Positions 1-8,545 of a DNA stretch of 64,000 bases are shown here, in pieces. Both the position numbers and the translations under genes were made by a program. This stretch comes from Legionella gresilensis (lineage in GTDB: Bacteria; Pseudomonadota; Gammaproteobacteria; Legionellales; Legionellaceae), in contig NZ_CAAAHX010000002.1 in NCBI RefSeq assembly GCF_900639865.1, positions 1-64,000 on the forward strand, read 5' to 3'. The notes below the pieces were generated by a model. That model saw only the letters and a list, made by a program, of their open reading frames with translations. It did not search any database and was not told where the DNA came from. The stretch's first letter is position 1, and every line of letters starts with the position of its first letter.

Positions 1-90
1 TCTCTTTTTTATCCCAGGTGTTTAGTTGACAAGGCTATAAGTTCTGCCACGATTGTCACACGATTGCAGCCCCATTTCATCTTAGAATCT
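1..90 (-). pseudogene. IS630-family transposase remnant, cut by window start
   Basis: Read on the minus strand this stretch gives EMGLQSCDNRGRTYSLV, then a stop, then TPGIKK. This lines up with EMGIQSTDNRGRTYGLV and TPAIKK in the broken IS630 transposase at 1888-2618. It is therefore a second, independently decayed copy of the central DDE region. No start or complete reading frame is present. The region from 90 to 230 has further stops on this strand and ends in the sequence TTTTGCAACAGAACC, which recurs at about 4291. Confidence 0.6.
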
Positions 91-231
91 CTTCCCACGT
101 TGGAAGATTCAAAATAACTGTTGAAGTTGCACCTGTTTCAACTCTCGTTTTATTAAGTTTAATCTAAGTGCCATCGGTTATAATAACACTTTTGCTCTTT
201 ATAGAATTACGGTTTTGCAACAGAACCATAA

Positions 232-1188
232 TTAGAGCTGGAATAAATTGCACTGATTAGTATAGGCTATTTGTTGTTCAAGAAGTAATTTAAGATTAAT
301 GAAATCATCCCTCCTTGCTTGAAATAATTCTTTTAAGCTGTCTAAATTCTGTTGATACATGCCCCTAGTCTGCCTTGGATTCTGTACAGCGTATGCACAC
401 CAATTTTTATTCGGCGTTGACGAGCCATTTCCTTTAAGGATGGCAAAATCACTACCTAATTTAGAATTTAGTCCAAACCAATCGGTATCTGCAGGATCAT
501 CCCAATTCTGAAATTGAGTCGATGAATGGGGTTGTATAATGAATTCAGACATCGGACATTCTGAGCAGTAAACATAAACAACATGCATGGGAAGCATCTT
601 CTGTGTACCACCTACCCCTTCGCGCCATTGCTTGTCAACAGCATCCCAATCTCTCTTAATACCAGGTACATAAGGCGCTCCAGAAGCATTAACATACGTT
701 TGCAGTTCTTTAATAATAGTGTTAGTAAAATCAAAATGCTGTTGCCTGATAATTTGGCCATTTAGCTTATAGGTGAGACCTTTGGTGGTTATATTGTTAT
801 ATTGTGATAACAAATTGACTAGTATTTTTTTATTCTCTTCGCTTGGTGGAATGCAAGTAAGTATTGTTGTCCACATAGGTTTATCTAGCGCCCAAAGTGC
901 ATATTCAAAGCCAGTAATATTTGCAAAAGCACGTCCAGAGCAATCGGTAACGCTACCTTTTTTAAGCAGTAATGTCTTATCTTTTTCTAGCATCGCTAAG
1001 ACTTTTCCATATTTACCGCATACAATATAATGTAAAAATTTACGTACCTCTAATGGTGATTGGGAAAAAAATTGATGTCCCTTTGACAGCAGAGAAATTT
1101 TTAGTAGATCAGGGGTAGATAAATAGGGCGTGACTTCATTACCAATATTAAGTGGTAATTGGTTAAGAAATTTAAATTCATGTTGCAT
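232..1188 (-). CDS. F-box-like protein of unknown function, candidate secreted effector
   Basis: A 318-residue soluble protein with no signal peptide or membrane segment. Residues about 7-42 (LPLNIGNEVTPYLSTPDLL, then the KISLLSK type of core) have the leucine/proline pattern of an F-box, the motif that binds Skp1 in eukaryotic SCF ubiquitin ligases. The rest is rich in Trp, Tyr and Cys and I do not recognise a fold, although segments such as GFEYALWALDKPMW and the C-terminal LLLEQQ helix look like a conserved domain. Legionella F-box proteins are known Dot/Icm substrates, so an effector role is a reasonable inference. It sits between IS remnants, which suggests acquisition or rearrangement. 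No strong Shine-Dalgarno is seen before the ATG, only a purine stretch. Confidence 0.6.
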   Translation of the reverse strand: MQHEFKFLNQLPLNIGNEVTPYLSTPDLLKISLLSKGHQFFSQSPLEVRKFLHYIVCGKYGKVLAMLEKDKTLLLKKGSVTDCSGRAFANITGFEYALWALDKPMWTTILTCIPPSEENKKILVNLLSQYNNITTKGLTYKLNGQIIRQQHFDFTNTIIKELQTYVNASGAPYVPGIKRDWDAVDKQWREGVGGTQKMLPMHVVYVYCSECPMSEFIIQPHSSTQFQNWDDPADTDWFGLNSKLGSDFAILKGNGSSTPNKNWCAYAVQNPRQTRGMYQQNLDSLKELFQARRDDFINLKLLLEQQIAYTNQCNLFQL

Positions 1189-1238
1189 ATCTTTTCACTT
1201 AAGGATTTTTAGAACTCATTACATTACTACGCTAAAAT

Positions 1239-1500
1239 TCAGGTAGTAAAAATTGGTCCTATTCTATCATTTGATTTCCACTGCTCAAAAGCACCGCTCA
1301 TTTCTTCAGTAATAAAAGCACCATATTCAGAAGGAATAAAGCCCTCATCTAAATCGAATGCAGGGTAATACCCTCGATTAAAGCATTTTCATTTCTTGAA
1401 TAAGTTAAGAGGTAACTATAACTGTGTGAAGGTGAAAAAAATAAAATACTATTGTTAGCTGCCAGTCTATTGCAGTTGAAAACGGTAGTTTCTCATATAA
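1239..1500 (-). pseudogene. Degraded ORF of unknown family
   Basis: On the minus strand, 47 codons ending at the TGA at 1239-1241 encode a sensible peptide containing YYPAFDLDEGFIPSEY and FEQWKSNDRIGPIF. The sequence just upstream continues in a different frame as SILFFSPSHSYSYLLTYSRN. The coding signal therefore crosses at least one frameshift and there is no intact start. I cannot name the parent family. The remaining bases up to the IS630 element at 1812 hold no gene I can support. Confidence 0.4.
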
Positions 1501-1810
1501 TAAATTCAATAATTTCCATGCATCTTCTTACATTTAACTTGAGACAATACTTGAGGATCCCGCCTAACATAATGATGCGAATTTTTTACATATGAAATTA
1601 ATTTGTCGACGTCAGAAGAAAATTTTTTGTGATCATTTTTTAGAGTTTTTAATATAGTCTTGTTGAGGTTTAAACCTAGGTAGAACAGGTAAGGTAGTAG
1701 TATTGGCTGGATACCTTGCTGTGATTATCCTTATTTCTTGGTTCTCAACTGATTCACCTCGTTTTTCTTTCAAAGGATTTAAAATTATGCGTATGTTTAG
1801 AACAGTTTAA

Positions 1811-2648
1811 TATTAACCTGGCACTAAATTTTAACAAGGTTATTATGATCATATAATACGAGAAACTTTAGTATTAAAAAGCTAAGTATGGATAACAGGA
1901 ACCTAACAATCAATGAATTGCAATTGTTGAGACGCAAAGCGGTAGAAGCGGTGATAAAAGAAGGTTTAATGCAACCCTTTTATTGGGCTTTACGCCGTCA
2001 ACAATAAGCCGATATATCAAAGCCTATAGAATGGATAGCGACACGAGTTTTAATTATAAACGCCGTGGGGTTGCTCCTTTAACTAACCGCTATTTGTCAG
2101 AAGAGCAATCGCAAGCACTGATAGCGATTTTATTAAACAAGACACCTGACGAAGTGGGGCTTGAACATTCGTTATGGAATAGCAAGAAGATTATCAGACA
2201 TTTTATCGGGATAAAATTTTCAATTCACTATAGTGAGCGCGGCATAAGGAAGCTAATAAGCTCAATGGGCTTTCAAGTCAAAAGCCCATCAAACAGGCTT
2301 ATCAACAAAATGACAACAAGGTGAAAACGTGGTTGACTGAAATCTACCCAGCTATTAAGGTTAGAGCTTCACAAGAAGGCGCAAGAATCTATTTTATCGA
2401 TGAAATGGGTATCCAATCCACTGATAATCGCGGCAGAACCTATGGTTTAGTTGGCAAAACACCGGCAATTAAAAAGTCGGGTAGTCGATTTCAGAGCATT
2501 GAAAACACTGGATGATTTAACTATAAACATTCGCTATCACTTGACAAAAATTCAATTTAATCCTGAGAAAATCAGAAACTTCTTCAAGAAAAAAGAAGTC
2601 GCTTATGCAGTAGTATAGTTATTGTTATAATTTAGTGCCGGGGTAATA
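1811..2648 (+). mobile_element. Decayed IS630-family insertion sequence with terminal inverted repeats
   Basis: The left end reads CCTGGCACTAAATTTTAACAA and the right end, reverse-complemented, reads CCCGGCACTAAATTATAACAA. These are near-perfect terminal inverted repeats with TA-rich ends, as expected for IS630/Tc1-type elements that insert at TA. Between them lies one transposase gene broken by frameshifts and an internal deletion. The element lies immediately upstream of the repeat-protein gene at 2772, so it could have helped mobilise or separate that gene from its former context. Confidence 0.75.
1888..2618 (+). pseudogene. IS630-family transposase, frameshifted and internally deleted
   Basis: Coding starts at ATG 1888 (MDNRNLTINELQLLRRKA), shifts frame near 1980 into the helix-turn-helix part (STISRYIKAYR), and shifts again near 2321 into the DDE part (IYFIDEMGIQSTDNRGRTYG). 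It resumes after GNTG at about 2519 with the C-terminal helix DDLTINIRYHLTKIQF and stops at TAG 2616-2618. The middle of the catalytic core, including the second Asp and the final Glu, is missing. It cannot be active. A related scrap lies at 1-90. Confidence 0.8.
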
Positions 2649-2675
2649 TGCAAGAACATAGGCACAAACTTTCCC

Positions 2676-2790
2676 ATTTGGAAAAAATTAGTTTCCAACT
2701 TACTTGATTCTCACGAGGCAATATATGTATTAAAATTATACAAATTGTAATTAAATAATGGAAATATTACTATGTGTCCTATTAATCAAA
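2676..2790. repeat. Left copy of inverted duplicated upstream region
   Basis: The stretch from ATTTGGAAAA through AGTTTCCAACTTACTTGATT, TCTCACGAG and GTATTAAAATTATACAAAT to the ATGTGTCCTA start of the following gene is repeated in inverted orientation at about 6020-6134. It covers the whole presumed promoter and leader. The first bases (TTTGGAAAA) equal the last codons of the IS1182-type transposase scrap next to the other copy, which indicates that the duplicated block included the edge of that element. Confidence 0.75.
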
Positions 2791-3893
2791 GCAATTTAGC
2801 AACTTTAAATGACAGCGAACTACAAACGATTCTGCCGCTTCCGGAAATTTTAATTTCTCATTCAAGCAACTTCAATGTTGATGCAAAAGGAGTTTGGGTA
2901 TATGAAAAAACAGGTATAGCTTATCCGAATCTAGAGGATATCCCAAATTTAAAAAATACTGAGATACAACATGGCCTGGTGGTGAAAGGTCAATTAGAAG
3001 TGTACGGGCACTCAATTAAATTAGAATATATTACGCAAGATGCCTTACTTATACGCCAACGCCAAGTCTGGGTGATAAAGGGTACTAGCCAGGTTTATCA
3101 GGGAGAAATTACTAACTATACCTCCTCGACTAATAAAAAAGGTACTTTTAGCCAGACAGGTGAGGGAAAAGATGAGCAAGGGAACGTGCTTACGCTGGAA
3201 TGCATTAACCCCAAAACCTTGCGCGCACGTCAACAACAAGTCTGGGTGATAAAGGGTACTAGTCAGGTTTATCAGGGAGAAATTACTAACTATACCTCCT
3301 CGACTAATAAAAAAGGTACTTTTAGCCAGACAGGTGAGGGAAAAGATGAGCAAGGGAACGTGCTTACGCTGGAATGCATTACCCAAAATGCCTTGCGCCA
3401 ACGCCAAAAGAAAGATAAGCAGTTGAAGGGCAAAGCATTCTCTGCAATGAATGAAACAACGAGCACAGCTTTCCCTGAGGTAGAGTTACCCGTAAAATTT
3501 AGCCAGGTTGAAGAAGCGCTTGATGGGAACATCGATTTGTCTGAAGAATGGGTCAACTCTATACTTGCCACATCAGTCTGCACTCAAGAGCAGGCGGAAA
3601 ATGAGGAAAGAGATGTTGACTTACTTGATTTTAATGACGAGATTCTAACACTATTAAGCACGCAGCCCCCTATCTTGTCATCAGCTGATGCGGATAAATT
3701 CAGTAGTAAGAGAAAAAGTAGCGAGCTTGCTTCAGAAATACAACAAGAAAGCCCAGCAACTGCCTTCGCCAATAAAAGGCTAAAATCTTCTGATTCACTC
3801 ACAACATTTGGGTTTTTTGGAGCCAGAAACTCAGTTGATAGTCAAGATGAAACACATCAGAAAGATTCCGCTGATAGCTTAACTAATAAATAA
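2772..3893 (+). CDS. Tandem-repeat protein A (about 58-residue repeats), unknown function
   Basis: A 373-residue protein beginning MCPINQ with no signal peptide. Residues about 40-215 hold three copies of a unit with the core VWV-x3-T-x3-Y ... GxGxDxQGxxLTLECITQ-x-A. Units two and three are nearly identical: the DNA at 3066 and 3240 repeats with a period of 174 bp and about one mismatch in 145 bp, so the duplication is recent. The tail (about 230-373) is acidic, Ser/Glu-rich and low in predicted structure. The protein is a paralogue of the frameshifted gene at 4322-6039 and shares its start region and upstream sequence. I recognise no named domain. A secreted or host-directed role is only a guess from the neighbourhood. 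Confidence 0.7.
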   Translation: MCPINQSNLATLNDSELQTILPLPEILISHSSNFNVDAKGVWVYEKTGIAYPNLEDIPNLKNTEIQHGLVVKGQLEVYGHSIKLEYITQDALLIRQRQVWVIKGTSQVYQGEITNYTSSTNKKGTFSQTGEGKDEQGNVLTLECINPKTLRARQQQVWVIKGTSQVYQGEITNYTSSTNKKGTFSQTGEGKDEQGNVLTLECITQNALRQRQKKDKQLKGKAFSAMNETTSTAFPEVELPVKFSQVEEALDGNIDLSEEWVNSILATSVCTQEQAENEERDVDLLDFNDEILTLLSTQPPILSSADADKFSSKRKSSELASEIQQESPATAFANKRLKSSDSLTTFGFFGARNSVDSQDETHQKDSADSLTNK

Positions 3894-4022
3894 AAAAATA
3901 ATCTTTACCAAAGCTAACCTATGGACTGCATCGTAGAAGCTAAAGTAACATCTGTATTACAAAATAAGTATTTTTATTTAATTTTTTTGTTGTTTTCTCT
4001 TCCTTATCTGTCTAGGTATTAC

Positions 4023-4152
4023 GCCGACGTTGAATTATTGTAATATTGACGTTTTAGCCTATTTTTTTAAGTTCTCAACAGTCAATAGTAATCCTGTGAT
4101 TTAAGTTAGACTTAAATAATTTCACTGATATTATTAATAATTCAACGCCGGC
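4023..4152. repeat. MITE-like element with 17-bp inverted ends
   Basis: GCCGACGTTGAATTATT at 4023-4039 is matched, with one mismatch, by the reverse complement of 4136-4152. The 130-bp interval has no open frame and lies between the two convergent repeat-protein genes. This is the layout of a miniature inverted-repeat element, although no target duplication is obvious. Confidence 0.45.
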
Positions 4153-4310
4153 TAAATGGCAAACAGCTTCACTCTTTTTTGGGCATAAAACTCCAAATCA
4201 ACTTGAGGCGCTGATTAAGGCAGACTTAGAACATATAGCTTAATTGGGAGTGCATTTTTGCTTGACCATGTTATTTTGTAGTTTTCATAGTTTTTGCAAC
4301 AGAACCCTTT
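4153..4310 (+). pseudogene. 3' scrap of an unidentified ORF plus IS end sequence
   Basis: Bases from about 4156 encode WQTASLFFGHKTPNQLEALI up to a TAA at 4240-4242 with no start. The bases after it end in TTTTTGCAACAGAACCC, a copy of the sequence at 213-228 beside the first gene of the window. The shared 15-mer is probably the terminus of an insertion sequence whose body has been lost. Confidence 0.35.
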
Positions 4311-4321
4311 TTTCAAATCTT

Positions 4322-6039
4322 TTATATATATTTAGGCTTTTTGCTAAGCAGTTCTTCTATCTCATCATAATTATCAACCTGGCAACTAGAAAGTTCATCA
4401 AGTAACCCAGAACGCTCAGCGCGTTGCAATATATCTATTATTTCAACTTCAGATGCGATATGGGAAGCTTTCCTTTTGTTTATTGGCGAGAAAAAGGTAG
4501 GACTGGCATTAGCAGTATGAGTATGCGTTATCGAAAGAGACTGTGATACTATTTTTTTATCTAAATTAGAGCTTGTTGCAGCACTTTTCTTTCGTAACTG
4601 CCATGCACTTTGCGTAATAGACTCTAAAGTAATCCGCTGACCTTGATTATCAATCAACTCACCTTGCATGATAAGACCGTCTCTTTCCACCGTATTTTCA
4701 AGCTTAGTACTATCGACTTCGGCGGTATACGCGAGACCTGTCTTTGCATAGACCCAAACCATAGCTTTTTTTGGCTGGTCTTTACGAAGTTGCCATGCAC
4801 TCTGCGTAATATATTCTAAAGTAATCCGCTGACCTTGATTATCAATCAACTCACCTTGCATAATAAGGCCGTTTTTTTCCACCGTATTTTCAAACTTAGT
4901 ACTATCGACTTCAGCGGCATACGCGACACCTGTCTTTGCATAGACCCAAAGCCTGGCTTGTTTTGCCCGGTCTTTACGAAGTTGCCATGTTCTTTGCGTA
5001 ATACATTCTAAAGTAATCCGCTGACCTTGATTATCAATCAACTCACCTTGCATGATAAGGCCGTCTTTTTCCACCGTATTTTCCAGCTTAGTACTGTTGA
5101 CTTCGATGGGATAGGCGACACCTGTCTTTGCATAGACCCAAACCCTGGCTTTTTTTGCCTGGTCTTTGCGAAGTTGCCATACTTTTTGCGTAATATATTC
5201 TAAATTAATCCGCTGACCTTGATTATCAATCAACTCACCTTGCACAACAAGGCCATTTTTTTCCTTTGTATTTTGAAGATCATTTATATCAAAAGGCGGG
5301 TCGTATTTCGTAGTAGTCTTGACTAACACCCACAGGCCTTGGCGATTTTTCCATGTTCTTTGCTTAATACATTCTAAAGTAATTCGCTGACCTTGATTAT
5401 CAATCAACTCACCTTGCATAATAAGGCCGTTTTTTTCCACCGTATTTTCAAACTTAGTACTATCGACTTCGGCGGTATACGCGAGACCTGTCTTTGCATA
5501 GACCCAAACCATAGCTTTTTTTGCCCGACCTTTGCGAAGTTGCCATGCACTCTGCTTAATAGACTCTAAAGTAATCCGCTGACCTTGATTATCAATCAAC
5601 TCACCTTGTACAATAAGACCGTCTTTTTCCACCGTATTTTCAAGCTTAGTATTATCGACTTCGGCGGCATATGCGACATCTGTCTTTGCATAGACCCAAA
5701 CCCTGGCTTGTTTTGCCCGGCCTTTGCGAATTTGCCATGCATTGTGCGTAATATATTCTAAAGTAATCCGCTGACCTTGATTATCAATCAACTCACCTTG
5801 CATAATAAGCCGTTTTTTTTCACCGTATTTTCAAGCTTAGTGCTATCGACTTCGTTAGCGTACTGAATATCAGTCTTAAAATATACCCAAACTTTATTAG
5901 GATCTGTTGCGTGTTTAGGATCAATAAATTCAGAGAAGTTGACTGAATTGATGACTAAATCTTCGGGAAACGATAAAATTGTTTGAAAACTTTCATTATC
6001 ATCTATCACGGACAAATCGTTTTGATTTCTAGGACACAT
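4322..6039 (-). pseudogene. Tandem-repeat protein B (64-residue repeats), frameshifted at a poly-T run
   Basis: The gene starts at 6039 (MCPRNQNDLS), like its paralogue at 2772. It runs to a one-base net loss at about 5805-5822, where eight T replace the usual seven T followed by two C. The remaining 493 codons then continue to 4322. Seven copies of the unit VWVYAKTGxAYxxEVDSTK ... GELIDNQGQRITLExITQ are seen. The marker ATCCGCTGACCTTG (minus-strand sense inverted) recurs at 4631, 4823, 5015, 5207, 5381, 5573 and 5765, giving a 192-bp period with one 174-bp unit. The C-terminus (about 80 residues) is Ser/Thr then acidic. The frame break could be decay or slipped-strand phase variation. An internal ATG at 5803 could start the distal part, but no ribosome binding site supports it. 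Confidence 0.7.
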
Positions 6040-6134
6040 AATATTATTTTCATTAACTAATTATATTTGTATAATTTTAATACAGATATCATCTCGTGAG
6101 AATCTAGTAAGTTGGAAACTATTATTTTCCAAAT
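6020..6134. repeat. Right copy of inverted duplicated upstream region
   Basis: Reverse-complemented, this gives TTTGGAAAATAATAGTTTCC, ACTTACTAGATTCTCACGAG and GTATTAAAATTATACAAAT up to ATGTGTCCTA, nearly the same as 2676-2790. It includes the presumed promoter of repeat protein B and overlaps the last codons of the transposase scrap at 6122. Confidence 0.75.
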
Positions 6135-6373
6135 AAGATAGTATCAAGCTGCTCAAGGTAAGGTTGTGAGTCATGAACAGCGCCTGTGGTTATTTTAATG
6201 TCTAAAATAACGCGACTTTGGCTCGTTGTGCAGACATGCGCTTTATATTTTAAGGTGCGAGGCGCGCCTTTTTTAAACGCTAAGCTCGCATCAGGATCGG
6301 TTTTACTTTGATGGGTTTTATTAGAGATGGTTCGTTTAGTAAGCTTAACACCACTTTTGAGAGTTATTCTCAT
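6122..6373 (-). pseudogene. IS1182-type transposase fragment
   Basis: 83 codons with KTDPDASLAFKKGAPRTLKY and ITTGAVHDSQPYLEQL are characteristic of the DDE region of IS1182/IS1478-type transposases (the Asp-Pro-Asp-Ala and GAVHD motifs). The N-terminal DNA-binding part and the C-terminal Glu region are missing. Its 3' edge is inside the inverted repeat shared by the two repeat-protein genes, so this element is a likely agent of that duplication. Confidence 0.75.
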
Positions 6374-6417
6374 AGCAAAGTAACCTTGCCTTCTATTCGC
6401 AGTTGTTAAAGAAAAAT

Positions 6418-7689
6418 TTAAAATCTCATACTCTCATACCATTCCAAACTATTTTCACTATCTGAAATATTTGCTAACTCAAAGAAATTAAATTCTTGTG
6501 GTTGTAAAGTTAATGTTGATTCTTTAAGGCCGATTAGATCATGACTTATATTCGGCCCTCCAACATACCAATTTCTATGATTATCAAGGTAAAAAGTATG
6601 CGACGTACCCGTAATAATTTTAATGATTTTATTTGAGTTAGGTAAATTAATAGGTTCAAATAATTTATCACCTTCCCATGAAACTGAAATAGGGCGCTTA
6701 CTATCATTTGATTGATGCCTAATATAACCTCCTGAAAAATACCATTGACCTTGTGTATCACATGCAAACACATGGTAATCGCCCACAGCCAGTTTCTCAA
6801 TTGGAAGGCCCTGTGGAGATTTATATTTAAAAATGAGATAAGAGGCACCCGCATTAGACCCTAATTGGTTACGACTATTGCGACCACAAGCAAACCATTG
6901 GCCACTACTACCACGTATAAAAGTATTTTCTTTACCAAGCTTAATGTCTAAAATTGTTTCTTGGGTGGGTAACGTAATAAGCACAGGCTCATTAATTTCT
7001 CCCTCAGTACCAAAAAGCTCACCTTTACCAAATCCATACCACCGACCATCACTATCGCGCAAACAAGTATGCTTATTTTTGTGAACCACATCGGTGATAT
7101 TTTTACCCTTTTTCTGAATACAATCTAATGCTGCTTGATAGGGCTCTGAAGAATGATGCCATTGGCCCTTACTATCACAAATAAAATAATCGTAGTCACC
7201 CGTTGCAACTTTAGTAATGACACCATTTGAAAGCTCTATCTTCTTTATTTGTTCTGCATAGGTAGGAATCAGTTCTGAAGAAAGGTGCTTTCCAAATTCA
7301 AAATAGTTATTTTTCATATCGCCAAAAATAGCATATTCACTTCCCATGTGCATGGCTCTTATCAAAAAATCACTTGGAATGGGAATAGGCTCTATAGTCT
7401 TTGTTAAGGCTCTATATGGCCTCCCAACTGCAAATACTTTCCCCTCCCATAAATAAAAACTGCCAAATGCATGAACAGCGATTTGTAGTCTCTTTTTCTC
7501 AATATCCATTACTGCTTTAAGTTGGGGATTAGATGCGAATTTCTTAGACGTTAACCTTAATGAAAAAATACTATGTAGAGAAAGGTATTTAGATGCTATT
7601 ACTCCGATAACGTCATCCGGCACATCTAAAATTGTTGTGTTGTTTTGCTCCATTTCATGTGGCGGGGAATTTTTTTCTTCTTGTAGCAT
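6418..7689 (-). CDS. F-box and RCC1-repeat protein, candidate effector
   Basis: 423 residues, cytosolic type. Residues about 19-52 (ILDVPDDVIGVIASKYLSL and following LRLTSKKF) fit an F-box. From about 150 onward there are RCC1-like blades with the HTFxxxxxGxWYxxG rhythm: FICDSKGQWHHSS, TCLRDSDGRWYGFGKGE, FIRGSSGQWFACGRNSRNQL, VFACDTQGQWYFSGG and TFYLDNHRNWYVGG. RCC1 propellers in Legionella effectors act on host small GTPases, and F-boxes recruit host ubiquitin ligase. The pairing suggests an adaptor that brings a host target to Skp1-Cullin, which is inference. Start chosen at 7689 because AAAGGGA precedes it by a suitable gap. Confidence 0.75.
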   Translation of the reverse strand: MLQEEKNSPPHEMEQNNTTILDVPDDVIGVIASKYLSLHSIFSLRLTSKKFASNPQLKAVMDIEKKRLQIAVHAFGSFYLWEGKVFAVGRPYRALTKTIEPIPIPSDFLIRAMHMGSEYAIFGDMKNNYFEFGKHLSSELIPTYAEQIKKIELSNGVITKVATGDYDYFICDSKGQWHHSSEPYQAALDCIQKKGKNITDVVHKNKHTCLRDSDGRWYGFGKGELFGTEGEINEPVLITLPTQETILDIKLGKENTFIRGSSGQWFACGRNSRNQLGSNAGASYLIFKYKSPQGLPIEKLAVGDYHVFACDTQGQWYFSGGYIRHQSNDSKRPISVSWEGDKLFEPINLPNSNKIIKIITGTSHTFYLDNHRNWYVGGPNISHDLIGLKESTLTLQPQEFNFFELANISDSENSLEWYESMRF

Positions 7690-7784
7690 AGTAATATCCC
7701 TTTCTTATAATTGTGTAGTAGTACCGGTAGTATCCCACTTTGAATAAATGTCTCTCAGGTCAATTTTAGTTAAACAAGCTTTTT

Positions 7785-7935
7785 ATCCAAAGTTGGTTAT
7801 CAATAAATATTGGCATCGGGTTCTCTCATAACTAATTAAACCTAGATAAGGGCGCTCATTATTATAATAATAAAACTCTTCGTCTAGCTTTTTAAAACCA
7901 AGTAATAGATTTATAAGATAATTCATTGCAGTAGG
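7785..7935 (-). pseudogene. IS3/IS481-type transposase C-terminal scrap
   Basis: On the minus strand the sequence reads EEFYYYNNERPYLGLISYE, the YNxxRPHxGL signature that ends the rve/integrase catalytic domain of IS3- and IS481-type transposases. No other part of the element remains. The stop lies near 7788. Confidence 0.6.
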
Positions 7936-8099
7936 ACTGCTTTCTTTAATGTTTATAGAGAGTTAATCCTCAAAAGATCCTACATTTACCAGTAATTTTG
8001 TTGATATTCTAAAACAATTTACTGTTTCAGAAGATGAAAATCACCCTTCTAACTTTAAACCTTAATTTATTTAGTTACATAGGGTTAATAACCTATGCA

Positions 8100-8545
8100 T
8101 TGCTTATTTGAAAAGTACTCTAATTTAAGAAGTAGGCGGTTTAGGATTTGCGTCAAATGAACACCGATTTTAAACTCAGGGTTATTAAATTGTTGATTTT
8201 GCCAGAGCCAGGTACAATGTCCTGCAGTTAGAAAAACTAATTTTCCCCCATCACTTTTAATTAAAGAGCCTGTATAACGACCAGCTGGACTTAAATCTGG
8301 CTTAAAACCGCTAATTGAAACGACATTAGGATGCTCACAATTTAGATTGGTACTATATCATTAAGAAAGTTTTGGATAGTTTGTTTCAACCAAGCCTTGT
8401 ACTTGTTGTGTGTTATACGCAATCAACTTCAAAAGGCTAAGTTTTCCTTAATCTCTTGCTTTGACATTTCATGTCTAAGCCCACTAGCAATAATTGCGAC
8501 ATATGATTTACATGACACTTCTAAAGGCTGTGCTGCTACATCCAC
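8100..8545 (-). pseudogene. Degraded trypsin-like serine protease N-terminal region
   Basis: Minus-strand translation gives NVVSISGFKPDLSPAGRYTG, then GKLVFLTAGHCTWLW. The TAGHC motif carries the catalytic His of S1 (chymotrypsin-fold) peptidases. Upstream, in other frames, are AAQPLEVSCKSYVAIIASGL and YNTQQVQGLVETNYPKLS followed by stops. At least two frame changes separate the pieces, and the Asp and Ser parts of the catalytic triad are missing, so this is a dead gene. It abuts the end of mltA. Confidence 0.55.

Noticed and set aside
3045-3407. 120-codon minus-strand repeat ORF within repeat protein A
   Set aside because: It mirrors the tandem DNA repeat of the real gene on the plus strand; the sense frame has the conserved paralogue match.
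4322-5803. Regular 192-bp repeats that might suggest a CRISPR array or satellite
   Set aside because: The repeats are in-frame coding units of a protein, with no short spacer structure and no cas genes nearby.
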